From Stereum hirsutum FP-91666 SS1 (lineage: Eukaryota; Basidiomycota; Agaricomycetes; Russulales; Stereaceae): 64,000 nucleotides of DNA. The position numbers and the translations under genes are program-made. The stretch's first letter is position 1, and each line of letters begins with the position of its first letter. The stretch is taken from positions 1,651,063 through 1,715,062 of the forward strand of contig NW_006763131.1 in assembly GCF_000264905.1 (NCBI RefSeq). The letters are read 5' to 3'. The notes below the pieces were generated by a model. It searched no databases. It was not told where the DNA came from and was given only the letters and a program-made list of their open reading frames with translations. This document shows positions 12,101 through 24,700 of this stretch, in pieces.

Positions 12101-14080
12101 GGGTGAATTTGTAGAAACATCACAGGACGACGTCAGAGACAAACAAGATCAGGCATGTCTAACGAGTGCGAGACGCAGCCGACAGCGCATGCGCAGAGCG
12201 CACAGGTGCACAATGCACAGTGCACAGTACAGCGATCAACCAAGTCAAAGCCGTCGGTACGATTCGATTCGGTTCGGATCGCTAGCTCGCTCGCAGGCAG
12301 TAGCTGAAGAAAGTGCTCTGAAACTGGGGTGTGGAGTCGGTTGATTCGATGCGCTGAATTCAGACGTTGATGTTACGGATAATCATGAGACGGACTATAG
12401 ACATTCCCTGCCGATGTCGTTCGGAATTCGAACGCTTTTCGTAGACTTGTGCCAGTCGTTCTCGCCAACTCCGAAAATAAAATGCCGCAGTCAGCTCAAT
12501 CGAGCTGACAGCTGCATAAGTTCCACTTTTTTTTCATCAAACAAAGAGCTCCGATCCCCAACAAATATGCTACTTACTGGTTTGAACGAGCGGGAGACGT
12601 CCATAACCCAACGGACTATGTCGTCATTGCGACTCTCCTTGAACGCTTAAGATAGAAGAACCCCGTCTGTCGATGACGACAGAGCATCGTTTCAGAACGA
12701 TGAAATACTTCGTCAAGGTGAGAGGGACACCTATTGGAGAATGTAGCGTCGCTTGCACGTACAGCGTAAAGATAAAGGCCTGTACAAAAAGATCGAGGAC
12801 TGGGGAGCTGGCTGCTTGTCGTTATCGACACGATGTTAGGAACTCTGATACTCGGTAGATATTCTGGGAATAAACCTCCATGGAGGAAGATGGGCACTCC
12901 AGCAGAGTGTATAAGCTACCCAGAATAGACGGCTTCATGATCATCGACCAAAAATAGGCCGCAGATTTGAATAAGTCATGCATCAGTTGGATGACAGGGG
13001 GAAAGAAGCAGGACTGGAGCTACTCTTGTACTTGAGTAGACGAGAGAGAGAGGTGCTGATAATGTCGTCAGATAGAGCACAGGAATAGGTTATCTGGGGG
13101 TGTCCGGGGTCTCTCCAAACTCTGTTCCAATGCCATGACTGCTTGAGCGCCATCTCCGCTTGGGATTGGGATGAATGTATATCGAATACGAGGATAGATT
13201 GTACCATTGTAGGTTCCTCGAGGAACGGAAGAGCCACGGGCAGCATGGTAACATTTGAGGGAAGCCGCCACTGGCATCTGCATCGTTCCCGCCATTGGAG
13301 CACAAATAGATTATACCTGAAGATATCTCGCTCCCATCTCTCAATCCAGCGATTGGAGTAGATGAAGTGGCAACGCGAAATCGAGAATCGGGGAGTACAA
13401 ACGAGGATGTTGGCCGAACATTGACGCTCACAGACTCACAGGCCGCATTTGTATGCTACACATGATCATTCATTACTGATCAAACCGAACGGAAGCGTAT
13501 GTTCAGGAGCGGTGGCGCTGAGGTGCGATATGAGAGAGGTCGAGAGAGCAGCCACGAGCGTGGAGTGCGCCCGTTAGATGGGTTGAAGTATTCGGGATAG
13601 GGGCGTAAGTTAATGGCGGTTGTAGGGCGGCCTGGCCAAAGCAAGTGGGACGCTGCACAATACTCTGAAACCAAGAATACGACCGTCGAATCATCAGTCT
13701 TGTATGGCGGCCTGGCAAATTTGGAAGATACGCACGGGCTCGTTCACTCTTATCGTTGAGGAATAATTGAGTGAAGCGACTACGGCAGCATCACGTCATG
13801 CTACCGCGTACCGTACTCTGGACCCGCTCCTTATAACGTCGGGGCACCAAAGTATAGCGGTACGATGGGGCGCTCGGAGATAGACCTCGAGACCATACGC
13901 TGAATGAGGAGCCGCAGATCTGGTTACATGAGGAAGGGGTTATGTCATTTGGCGAGGATCGATGCAGCCATAGATGAGCAGAAGAGTGTCAGGGCTAAGC
14001 ACAACACACAACAAAGCAGTCAGTAAAGCAGCGTAGAGGCTATAGAAAGTTTTGACGAACTAGGAAAGTAGACATGTAGC
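9155..14080. other. gene-poor stretch, no supported gene
   Basis: About 4.9 kb. It begins with the T-rich 3' UTR of the transferase gene (to about 9.65 kb). Beyond this there are only open frames shorter than about 130 codons on both strands, for example around 11.5-11.9 and 13.1-13.4 kb, none with a recognisable family, conserved splice chain or codon pattern. No tRNA, rRNA, terminal repeats or transposase was recognised. It could hold a non-coding RNA or a decayed element; the sequence alone does not tell. Confidence 0.45.
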
Positions 14081-14088
14081 GTGCGCTT

Positions 14089-15354
14089 TCAATGCCTCAG
14101 GAGATTGTCGATGGGGATGGTTTGCCGCATCTTGACAAGGTTGTATAACGAGGCGGTGGTGTGCATCCGAACCTTATGGGCCCAACCGAGCCGCGTGAGA
14201 TATCCATTGATATATTCTATCTCTGTCGTCTTGCCCCTTCGCACGTCGACAAGCATTGACGAGACATTGTCAGCCGTATTATGCGCTACGCGGAGGACCT
14301 CTTCTTCCAGGGCCCGCGGCTCTAGCGGCGCAGGTAGTAAAGCCAGCCTCCCTTTCCAGCGAGGTATGGCATCCTGTCCTTGCCCTGTTGCCCGCGTCAT
14401 ATCCAAACCTGCGCGTAGATCAGCCGCGAACGCTTGACCTGCTTCGCGGCAGACTCGCTGAGCTACGTGACGTGCGTAATCGGACTGGAAGACGTCGCCG
14501 TTGCGGCAGTTCATGAGCGCAGAGAGAGGATTGACGACGGCATTGACGACGAGTTTGCGCTTCATAGCGAGTAAGACGGTCGATATGGGGTTCCACGATG
14601 CGCCTACGCCTTCGAGGGAAGCCAGCGCGGCGACAGTATTTCGTAAGGATATATATCGCTCAGACTGGGGGTCGTCTCGGCTAGAGATGGAATCCAATGG
14701 CAGAGCCAAAGTATCGTCGAGCATTTCCTCGTAATTACGGCCCATGGGATCTGGAACGATACCGAACTGCAGTGAGCCGGGACCTGCGTGCACGACGTGT
14801 AGTTGGTCTTTGAGGAATGCACCGTTGTTGTTAACCGCGAGGATGAAGTGAGGTCGAGCTTCGGGGTTGCGGAAAACTTTGGAGACAAGTTCCTCGTATA
14901 CACCCATCCCGTTATTGAGAAGGACGATCGTGCTGTGGGTTTGTAGTCGAGGTACCAGTTCCTTTATGGCAGACACGACACCGCCTGCTTTCGTGGCGAC
15001 GAACAACGACTCGATGGAAGCAGAAGGAAGGAAATCCTGCTCAGCTTCTGCGTATGGCTCGTGTAACCTGCGCGGACGGCGAGAACCCGTCTTTGTCAAC
15101 CTCGGATACTTTGCAACCCACTTGTCTATTCCAGCCAGCGTCTTGAGACGCCAAACCTCGGATTTGTGTCCAGAAGATTGCTGCTGAACGCCATCGCGCT
15201 CGACGGTGATGATGCTGCCTTTCCGCTGAGCATCATAGGTTTGTCCGAGAGTCTTGTGAATGAGGACGACCGGATGCTCTTGAGGAAGGGTCTGCCGTAG
15301 GTGATGTGCGAGAAGTCCTCCGATGGAGCCGACACCTAGGACGTGAAAGCGCAT
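14089..15354 (-). CDS. 2-dehydropantoate 2-reductase (ketopantoate reductase family)
   Basis: Intronless, 421 aa. NADPH-dependent reduction of ketopantoate to pantoate in the pantothenate and CoA pathway is the family reaction. The protein starts with MRFHVLGVGSIGGLLAHHL, a Rossmann GxGxxG nucleotide-binding motif at residues about 7-12. VATKAGGVVSAIKELVP and VLLNNGMGVYEELVS follow at the positions of the ApbA/PanE N-domain, and KRKLVVNAVVNPLSALMNCR carries the Lys and the N..NPL substrate-site residues of the C-terminal helical domain. Length is above the bacterial 300 aa because of inserts, usual in fungi. Fungal genomes carry several paralogues, some acting on other 2-oxo acids, so the exact substrate is not certain. 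The start was taken at the first ATG of the Rossmann strand. Confidence 0.85.
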   Translation of the reverse strand: MRFHVLGVGSIGGLLAHHLRQTLPQEHPVVLIHKTLGQTYDAQRKGSIITVERDGVQQQSSGHKSEVWRLKTLAGIDKWVAKYPRLTKTGSRRPRRLHEPYAEAEQDFLPSASIESLFVATKAGGVVSAIKELVPRLQTHSTIVLLNNGMGVYEELVSKVFRNPEARPHFILAVNNNGAFLKDQLHVVHAGPGSLQFGIVPDPMGRNYEEMLDDTLALPLDSISSRDDPQSERYISLRNTVAALASLEGVGASWNPISTVLLAMKRKLVVNAVVNPLSALMNCRNGDVFQSDYARHVAQRVCREAGQAFAADLRAGLDMTRATGQGQDAIPRWKGRLALLPAPLEPRALEEEVLRVAHNTADNVSSMLVDVRRGKTTEIEYINGYLTRLGWAHKVRMHTTASLYNLVKMRQTIPIDNLLRH

Positions 15355-15948
15355 AAAAAGGACTATATTCGGTGTAAGCAGTAGTCAAATGACAAGGATA
15401 AGTTATGCATGCACCTGAGCTCGCCCGACAATGGTTCTATGTACGCAAGCTGGCCAGGCTGCGTCGGAGACGACGACGGAGGGGTGTGCTAGCTGTCAGG
15501 TCGCGAAAAGCTGGAAATATTCGAGCGCGTCGTGCGCCGGATTGCCGGGCTTGTTCTTGGGGCCACTGTGGCACTTCCTGATCGAGGACAATCGAAGCAG
15601 AAGTTGAAGTTCGCCATTCCACTGGCCGCACTGTCACTAAAGGTAGGTCGCCACGCATGTGTGCCCGCGATCCATATACTTAGTAAAGCCCACGACTCTG
15701 TAACACAACTCTCGAACGATTAGTTAGTTGGGCTTGCCTTCCTGAATCCGGCAAACTCCCTCGTCCCAAACTCAGAATCTCTGGCGCCTTCAACTTTTCC
15801 TCCTATACAGAGCTGACGTCGTTCAGCATTCTTGACATTCGCCACTTCCCTGTGTGCAAGCACATCGAGACAGGTCGAGACCACTCGAGCGGTTTCCTAC
15901 GAGTACTCAGCTCCAATTCGTTTCGTGCTATATGCACGTCATCGAAAC
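15355..15948. other. intergenic, divergent promoter region
   Basis: About 590 bases between the reductase start and the assumed start of the ARMH3-like gene. It may contain an extra 5' exon of the latter; none could be shown. No other feature seen. Confidence 0.4.
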
Positions 15949-18647
15949 ATGGTCTCTCGTCCTTCATTGCAATACACTTCGCGCTTTGCAGCGACCTGCG
16001 GCAAACTCTTCGAGGCAAGTCGCTTTCCTTCACATCAGACCTGGTCTCTGGCTGCTAAGTAGCATGCTGTGTGGGCTTCCAGGGCCTCAAACCTTCACAG
16101 ATTAGCCCTCGAGACAATGAGCTCTCTTTCTGGTCGAACTTCCTAGCTCTAGACGTCGATCGTCCTTTCTTGGTCGCGAAGATTAGCAACCTTCCCAAGG
16201 AGGAGTGCCTTGATGGCCATAAGGTCCGTCAAATAGATAGCACTATATTATATTGACACACTGCATCTTTATGGAGATGCTAACGATATCCTTCAGTAGC
16301 CAGTCATAAATAATTTGTTTGAACTCTGTGTACAGCAACTCAAAACTGCGCCTTGCGACGATGCTCGGAAGCTGCATGCAGTCGAGATCTTGTCAGTCTT
16401 GACCCGAACATTGCTTACAAAACCTGATATGGCTGGATGGGAGGTGATGGAGATGTTTGCTGGTGGTGTCAATGGGAGCGACGAGTTCTTTATGGTATCT
16501 ATGCTTATTATCTTCGCCGCCAACAGCATTGACGTGAGATGCCCTCGCAGAAGTTCGTTACGACAATTGATCAAATTTTAGGTGACACGACCGCGCCTGG
16601 TGAGATCCACCCAGTGAAACGAATTTGTTCCGATCGATTCAGACTGAATAACCGTCTTTCAAGCTGACATCCGTCACCAAGTGTTGCAACTCGCTATCAT
16701 TTTCATGTGTGGTGTGAACCAACTTTCGCCTGGAGCTTACTTCCTCCGGATAGATTTGTTCCCGTCCACCGTTTCAGTAGGATTCAAACACATCTGTTCA
16801 TCAAAACAGATTGTGTGCTGACGGGTCGTTCCAGGTCGTCTTAGATCCAGCAACGGAACGTTACGCCTTCGAGGCGTTGCTGCTACTTGCCCTTCTCGCC
16901 AACTTTCACAAATCAGATGCTGCGAAGCTCAACCCGTACTTGACTCGTATCACGGATACGAATGACCAAGACCTAATGCGGAAGGTCTGTTGGGTGGCGA
17001 ATTTTGCTATCGTTACTACAATCAAGTGAGCTGCAGAATCTCTGACACTACATGGTGATGTTTCTAATTGAATCGCATGTTGTGTGTTGCAGAGCGTATC
17101 AAGAGATCTCGGACGACTCCCCACCGACTATGGTGACTGCCCTTGGTGCCTTCATGACCTCGTTGCGACCGGATCGTGCTCTAGCATCAACCCCTGTAGA
17201 TCCTCCTAGAGAGTTATTCAAGAACAAGTGCGCTCCTCTAGCCTGCCTCATATGTCGTTTAAATTTTGACTATCATTTGTTGAACAGACCAATCGAAGCC
17301 TGCGTTGTACTACTATCGATATATGAATTCATGCACACGAACACGTCGTTCACGAGGGTCCTATCAGACTCGTTGAAGCAGGAACCCAGTAATACCAACA
17401 AAACGCGCAAATTGGAACCTGTACCATGTACTCTGATCTCACTTTCGTCATACCTGGTTACCCACGCAACTTCTCTATCATCGGCGCGCGCAATCGCCTA
17501 TGCGAACCTATCACTCAACATACTATTCACCATGGTCGAGGCAGATGAATTAATATTCATGCTGTGTCAGACTGCTATTGTCCCCATTCGTCTCTGTCGA
17601 CAAGTGAGTGTTTCATGATGAACTTTGCGGGTCATCGCTGAGACTTTGTGAAGAGGCTGCCTGTGCTCCCTTCGTTGTCTTCATCTAGCCCGCCGGTGTG
17701 CTCGTTATTGGATTGCTGTGTACTTTGTTTGCGGCATAATCTGCATATGCGGCTAGAGCTCAGTCTACTCCTGTAAGCCAAGCACCACTCGCTAGTCAAA
17801 AACTAATGTCGATTTTAATTTGTAGAACATCTGTATGGATATGCCGTCGTGCTTTGTGGTTTTTGCATAGAGAACATATTCGCCTTGGTACGCTCCAAAT
17901 GAAGGCCAGGTCGTCCTATTATTTCAGCTCACTCATTACCACATAGAATACCACTGGCAGGAGCTCTGGCGAGCGCTGTTTGGTCTGTTGGATTTCTTGG
18001 CGAACAAGATGGACAGCCTGATCACTGCTGGGGACATCATCGGTCTAGTAGAAGAGGTGAGCTCTACGCCTCTGTTCGTCCGTGGCATTGTCACGCCCCT
18101 GACTCAGAGCCCAGACAATAACCCTACTAGACCTAGCATTCGTCAAGGCAGAAATCATCCTCCCAACACCTCGCGCTGTACACGAGTTCATAGTGAGTGA
18201 TCTCTTACGGAGAATGCTGACTAGAGCTACCAACACTCATGGACATACTCATCACAGTACGAGATTGTGCGGTCGTCTGCCGTCTTGAGGAAATGTGAAG
18301 TTACTCTGCACTCTGCCAGTGCGCTCAATTCAAGAGCCCCGTCCGCAGAGAATTACGCTTCAAGTGTAGCTTTATCACGTTTACTATCCGTCGCAAATTT
18401 CTACGAGGAGAAAATTAGTTCCGCGCAAGCGCGTACGGCGAAGGAGGCCATGCGTGTTGTAGCGAAGCACATAGACCAGGATGGACTTTTCGGCGTCGGA
18501 GATGGGGAAATTGAGGAGCCACCGTAAGTGTTTGAAACTGATTAACTGGGAGAACTTAATGATGGAAATTGTCACAGCCTGCGATCCAGAGATATGGTCA
18601 TCTTTCTTCGACAGGTCTACGAGGATGGGATGGCCTTGATGCCGTGA
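15949..18647 (+). CDS. ARMH3: ARMH3/C10orf76-like armadillo-like helical protein (DUF1741)
   Basis: About 636 aa in fourteen exons: 15949-16014, 16083-16223, 16300-16494, 16551-16599, 16664-16776, 16835-17025, 17093-17227, 17288-17603, 17654-17772, 17826-17887, 17947-18056, 18115-18192, 18258-18523 and 18578-18647. Helical-repeat protein related to animal ARMH3, which works with PI4KB at the Golgi; the fungal role is inferred only. Family-typical blocks are NELSFWSNFLALDVDRPFLV, GWEVMEMFAGGVNGSDEFF, CGVNQLSPGAYFLRIDLFPS, TERYAFEALLLLALLANFHK and the C-terminal DMVIFLRQVYEDGM. The first intron uses a GC donor (GAG|GCAAGT), needed to join KLFE to GLKPSQISPRDNE. The N-terminus is the least certain part and may begin in an upstream exon; the rest is firm because every junction keeps frame. 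Human ARMH3 is 689 aa. Confidence 0.8.
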
Positions 18648-19167
18648 TTGTGATTCCAATATTTTCTGCTCATTATGGATATCATTTCCTCTTATTGTTA
18701 CTTATCGTGCTGTCGTGTATGTATTATGCCGATGTTGACATGCTGTTGTAAAACTTCGACCTTGCTTATGCTGCCGCCACGACTTGGCATATGGTGCCAC
18801 ACGAATCGTGTTCGTACATACCGGCAAAGCCCGGCGAGACTCATCGATGTCGACTCTCGAGTTCCTCAGAGTTGCTCTCGAGCTCTCGAGCGGCCATCAG
18901 CTTGGAGTTCGTTGCTCGTATTGTCTCTCTGCTCCGTTGCTTCACTCAGATAGACCAATCTCAGGCCTGTTTGGTGTTCAATATTATCTTTCTGGGATAG
19001 CGGCCGTCCGATTCAGTCCGATTCCAAGGAAACGTGGTAGCGTGACACAAAGGACGAGCACGATCAATCAACATCTCTCGTAGGTCTTCCGGCGTCTGAA
19101 AGTGTACTATACTGTCTTATAGAAGACCTCCTCATAGCGTTGCAAATATACTCACAAGCCGTAAAGA
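18648..19167. other. intergenic, nothing seen
   Basis: About 520 bases between the ARMH3-like stop and the F-box gene start. Short frames only, and no repeat or RNA recognised. Confidence 0.5.
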
Positions 19168-20996
19168 ATGGCTCAAGAAAACACTTCGACGGAAAAGTAA
19201 GTACGCTGTGTTCAAGTGTGACTTCTCCGTGACCTAACTGGGAACTTGACAGCATTGCCCAATATTGGGACGACGCGATCCAAGGCCGACTAACTCTCTA
19301 TCAACATCTCTCCCCACATGATCCTCCCGACGTGCAGTCCTCCGCACATCAAAGAATAACTGCCGAGATTTCCGCCCTGAGGCGCGGAATAAGCTCTCTG
19401 AACTCGCGGCTTAATGCCCTTACCCCTGTGGCTCTGTTACCACCGGAAATCCTCGCTGAGTGTTTCGAGATCTTGGCATGCATAGACCAACCGCCGTACC
19501 CAGAAAGCCATCTCTCGAGAGCGCAGCAGAGACACCTTGGCTGGATCACTGTGACGCATGTATCGAGCAGATGGAGGGAGGTTGCACTCAACCGACCTTC
19601 GTTATGGGCCACCCTCTCTTTTCAACTCGGCCCCACGTGGATATCCTCAATGTTGAGTCGGGCGAGGGACACTCCTCTCGTGATCCACCACGACTTTCCT
19701 AGTCATTCCTTGATCGCAGCTTCTGAAGCAAGGTGCATGATCAATGTTTTGCGGTGCAACCTTGGCCGCGCGCGGACGGTCACTATCGGGGGTATGATTC
19801 CTTCATCCGTTGCGTCGTCCGACTTCAAGGAGGCATTGACGACATCGTCTGCTGTTCTTGAATCTATCACGATACTGCTGTCGTCCTCCGACGAGGATGA
19901 GTTCATCTCTGACAATTTCCTTGGAAATTACGCTCCCTGCTTACGAAAGGTGGATTTCGTCTTCAGTACTAGCCACTGTTTATATTGGACACGACCAGTG
20001 TTCAAGGGGCTTACGCACATGTCTATAGAACTCGTGTCTGACCCGCCCTTGCAGGATTACGCCCATTTCTTTGATATGATAGACCAAAACCCGTTGCTGC
20101 AGTCCATAGAGCTGGTCAATGCTCTCCCTCAGGTTGCAAATCCTCTTCAGCATCAACGCCGCGTCATGCTCTCACATCTGCAGTCCTTCGCTTTCTATGG
20201 TTCCCCCTCCTCCTGTGCTGAACTTCTGCACACTTTCGAGGTCCCGCTTAAAGTAAAGCTCAAACTATCTATTGATTCTACGATCGACACACAACCCGAG
20301 AGTAAATTGAAGGGGGATTACAGCGCCCTTTGCCAAACGTTGAAATCCATGAATGAAAGTCACCAAAAGTCTCCTTTCCGCACCCTCGTATTCCATGATT
20401 TTGGGCGCCCCCGTCCAGATGACGATGTATGCATTAAAACGTATAGAAGTGCTGGCTGGGTTCCTGGTCAGTCTCAATTTGCGTCTTTCGACGACACCCC
20501 CTCCCTTAGTCTTTATGTTGTGCCTGCCATAGCTGGACGGCCAGGCCATGGCGCGAGTGCCTGCCGCATGCTTCCTTCCTTGCCTTTCAAAGACATCGAC
20601 ACATTCATTCTTGTCGATGCACTCGGTATACCTCACTCGTGGTGCGATCCCCTCAGCATGGGCTTGCCTAACATAAAGTATTTCCAGCTCAATGGTATCA
20701 ACCTGGAACAAGCCTTTCCACTTCTATGTCTTCCCTTCTCATCCAGCGAACTGGATTCGACAAATATGCCCGCAACGTTCACGGTATTCCCGCGCCTCAC
20801 GCATCTTCGACTTCATGGAGAGCATCTGGAGGAACCATCACGGGCATTGCAGGATGGCCTTCTGGCTATGTTGAACTTGCGGAGGAACCACGGAGCTCCA
20901 TTGAAGTGGTTGGGATTGAAAGGTTTTCACCTCTCTCCAAAGGCTCTGGATGGGCTGAGAGCCTTAGTGCCAGTGGTTGTGATGGATAAAGAGTAA
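19168..20996 (+). CDS. F-box protein of the expanded basidiomycete family
   Basis: About 590 aa from exons 19168-19196 and 19253-20996 (donor AA|GTAAGT, acceptor GACAG|C). A short N-terminal coiled-coil-like helix (TAEISALRRGISSLNSRLNA) precedes a degenerate F-box, LTPVALLPPEILAECFEIL, then HLGWITVTHVSSRWREVAL and PSLWATLSF, the usual order in the many F-box proteins of Agaricomycetes. The remaining 450 residues look like irregular leucine-rich repeats with strand/helix units such as LQSIELVNALPQVAN. The family role is substrate choice for SCF ubiquitin ligase through Skp1. The target is unknown, and such genes are often lineage-specific. The first exon supplies the only ATG in frame, since the long exon lacks one before the F-box. 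Confidence 0.8.
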
Positions 20997-21731
20997 ATAG
21001 AATCTCAATAGCCCTATAGTTGAGGTGAGCATATTTCGTATTCATTCCTTATTCCTCAGGCCTTCAAGTTAGACTTCAATGTTTCTCCTTCAGTTTACGG
21101 GTCGTGACATAGAAATTGTGCGGAGTTGTTATGAGTGGCGCTCATGCACTGCTGTACGAAATATACATAGGATTGTTGTTGCGTTTTCCTCAAAGTTTCA
21201 AAGATGCTCGTAATTGTTTGCTGTCTTTTTTAGTGTGAGCGCCGCTACCGTTGTCTTCTTGATATCACCGAGATTGAGCCGTGCCGTATCGCTTGAGCTT
21301 CTGATATCTAACCAGCCATAAGAGACCGACGCGACCTTCCAAAGGCATGTAAACGTAGAAATCAGTTCCACAATTTTCAAGGCGAGGAGTGTTCGCCGCG
21401 GTGAGTGAGTACGGGCCACCGCCACGCCGTGACTCCGCGTAAAAACTCAGAGAATTGCTCCGAGCCATCGCGGACGCGTGAGAGAGAAAAAAGTTTTTTG
21501 ACGCGACGGGATGGCTCGGGAAATACGGAGAGGAATTACGTCTTGTTGGTTCGATGCGGGGCAGGTTAGTAGACGATAAGCTGCTCGTACTCGGTGAATG
21601 GCTCGGTGAATGCACTCTCTTAATATTTATCTCGCCTGGGCGGCGCTGCCGTCTTCCAAACGCGCCCCGCCATCGTCTTCACCACCACCACAGTCGTCTG
21701 CAGTTTTTTTCAGCGGCAGAACGGCTGTTCG
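20997..21731. other. intergenic before GCV2, with an unresolved minus-strand frame
   Basis: Contains the 5' region of GCV2. A minus-strand open frame of 116 codons (21265-21615) is open, but has no family resemblance and cannot be tied to a conserved exon chain, so it is not called. It also faces the GCV2 promoter. Confidence 0.35.
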
Positions 21732-24700
21732 ATGGCGGCCTTGCGCTTGGTATCTGCTCTACCGTGTAAACACCTTGCTTCTCGATATGTTTCCCCTCGT
21801 ACCCTCATAGCCAGCAGAGGTCTCGCGACAGCAAAATCGCCGTCGTCACTCTTTGCAGCACTCGACACGTTTCCTGACCGTCATATCGGACCTGACGATG
21901 GCGAAGCGTCTCTTATGCTCTCTAAGCTTGGCTATGAATCTATGGATGCCTTTGTTCAGGAGACGGTGCCCCCGCAGATCAGGGTGCCAGCCACCTCAAT
22001 GACAGACGAAGTCATCGGTTCGCTGAGTGAGGCTGAGCTAAACAGGAGGGCGAAGCAGTTGGGCGCGGCGAACAAGCCTTTCAAGAGTTATATTGGCATG
22101 GGCTATCATAACGCAGTCGTGCCACCGGTCATTTTGCGCAACGTGAGTTTGCCTGATCTACGTGTAATATTTGCGATGTCCGACACGTTCTTCAAAGGTT
22201 ATGGAGAATCCTGCTTGGTATACTCAATACACGCCGTACCAACCGGAAATCGCTCAGGGTACGCCCTACTGTGGTCGTACAATGGTGCTCCTCTTTATTC
22301 TTTTTCGTCAGGTCGACTCGAATCCTTGGTCAACTTCCAAACGATGATCATGTCCCTAACGTCAATGCACATCGCAAACGCTTCCCTGCTTGATGAAGCG
22401 ACAGCGGCAGCAGAAGGCATGGTCATGGCTTTCGTCTCATCCGGTCAAAAGAAGAAAACCTTCCTCGTCGATTCCAACGTATCAGCACAGACTCTCAGCG
22501 TCTTGCGCACACGAGCAAAAGGCTACGGTATCGGTCTCACGGTTGGCGATGTGACTTCCTCTCTCAAAGATGAAGCCCTCCGCGCCACCCTGTGTGGTGT
22601 CTTGGTTCAATACCCGGACGTTAACGGAAGCATCAAGGATTACAGCAAGGTCGCGGAAGTCGTCCATGCCTCTGGCGGTCTCGTCGTGGTAGCCTCTGAT
22701 CTGCTCGCGCTTACGATGTTGAAGCCACCGGGAGAATGGGGTGCTGATATCGTCTTGGGTAACTCGGGACGATTTGGCGTCCCGGCTGGTTACGGCGGCC
22801 CACACGGTGCTTTCTTCGCTTGCACGGAGAAGCTGAAGCGCAAGATGCCCGGTCGGCTTATTGGTCGTAGCAGAGATGTTACCGGTCAACCTGCATACCG
22901 TTTGGCCCTTCAGAGTGAGTCTAGTTGGTCGCCCCTGTGTCTTCTGTGTTGATCAATTGCGGTCCACTAGCTCGCGAACAGCACATCCGAAGGGAGAAGG
23001 CGACCAGCAACATCTGTACCAGCCAGGCTCTTCTCGCGAATATGTCGGCAATGTACGCGGTTTACCACGGGCCTAAAGGGCTCCAGCGCATCGCTACCAA
23101 GGTACACGGTCTTACACAGCTGCTCAAGAGCACCGTCGAGGGTTACGGGTTCAAAGCCACAAACGACGGTTTCTTCGACACCCTTACGCTCGATGTGAGA
23201 GGTGCGGCACAGAGTGCGGAGCACGTTCATGCCGCCGCAGCGGTGGCTGAGATCAACCTTCGTCGGATCGATGAGGCTCATGTCGGCATCACCCTGGACG
23301 AAAGTGTTGGCCCTGTTGACTTCTTGCGCATCGTCAACGCGTTCGCTTCGGCAGCCGGGTCTCCCGCCGTTACTCTGGATTCGTTGTCCTCCTCTGTTAG
23401 CGGTTCCGCCATTCCTCAGGCCCTCATTCGTACTTCAGAGTACCTTCCCCATCCGGTCTTCAATACCCACCACTCCGAAACCGAAATGCTGCGATACATA
23501 CACCACCTCCAGTCCAAGGATCTCTCGCTCGTGCATACTATGATCCCGCTCGGTAGCTGCACCATGAAGCTCAACAGCACGAGCAGTATGATTCCGCTCA
23601 CCTGGCCCGAGTTCGGTTCTGTTCATCCGTTCGCTCCTCTCGATCAGGTTCAAGGATACCTCGAGATGATCAAGGTTCGCTGATCTGCTCTTGTTTATCG
23701 CTCCTTTGACTGAACCATCTCTTGTAGGAATTGGAGACAGATCTCTGCAGAATTACCGGTTTCCACGCCTGTTCGTTGCAGCCCAACTCCGGTGCCGCGG
23801 GGGAATATGCTGGACTCAGCGTGATTAAGGCGTATCATGAGTCTCGAGGCGAGGGCCATCGCGATATCTGCCTGATTCCTGTCAGCGCGCATGGTACCAA
23901 TCCTGCGGTAAGATTTCCTCTCGGTTCCAGCTGTTAAACTGTAGACTCATAGATTCATGTGCAGTCCGCACACATGGCTGGTTTGAAAGTTGTCCCTATT
24001 AAGTCTCTTCCGGACGGTAGCCTCGACCTTGCGGACTTGAGGTCAAAGGCCGAGCAGCACAAGGATAAGCTCGCTGCCTTCATGGTGAGTCTACGCCATC
24101 TTTACTCAGGTTCTGCGAAGACTAATTACTTATAGATCACTTACCCCTCGACGTTCGGAGTCTTCGAGAACGGTGTCCAAGATGTAAGAAATTATTTCTC
24201 TCTGTTGTCGACTTTAGGCTGATATAAAATCTCGAAAGGCCTGCAAAATCATTCACGATAATGGCGGTCAAGTTTACCTCGACGGTGCCAACCTCAACGC
24301 TCAAATCGGATTGACGAACCCAGCCACTTGTGGTGGCGACGTTTGCCACATGAACCTGCACAAGACCTTTGCGATGTAAGTAACCCTCCTTCTCGTCGTC
24401 TCTCGTTCTATCTGACGGTTGTGTTCATCTAGCCCACATGGCGGAGGTGGCCCTGGTGTTGGGTGAGTTCCCTACCTTCGTGAGGTCTATATACTCTTTC
24501 CTGATAATATCGTCGACAGTCCAATCTGCGTTGCTGAACACCTCTCACCCTTCCTTCCCTCGCACCCCATTGTCGCAACCGGAGGCGACAAGGCCATCGA
24601 TGCCGTCGCCGCTGCGCCCTATGGCAGCGCCTCTATTCTCCTCATCTCCTGGGCCTACATTAAGATGCTCGGTGGTCAAGGCCTCGCCGATTCGTCCAAG

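Noticed and set aside
21265..21615. 116-codon minus-strand frame upstream of GCV2
   Set aside because: No family resemblance, no supporting splice chain, and it overlaps the GCV2 5' region.
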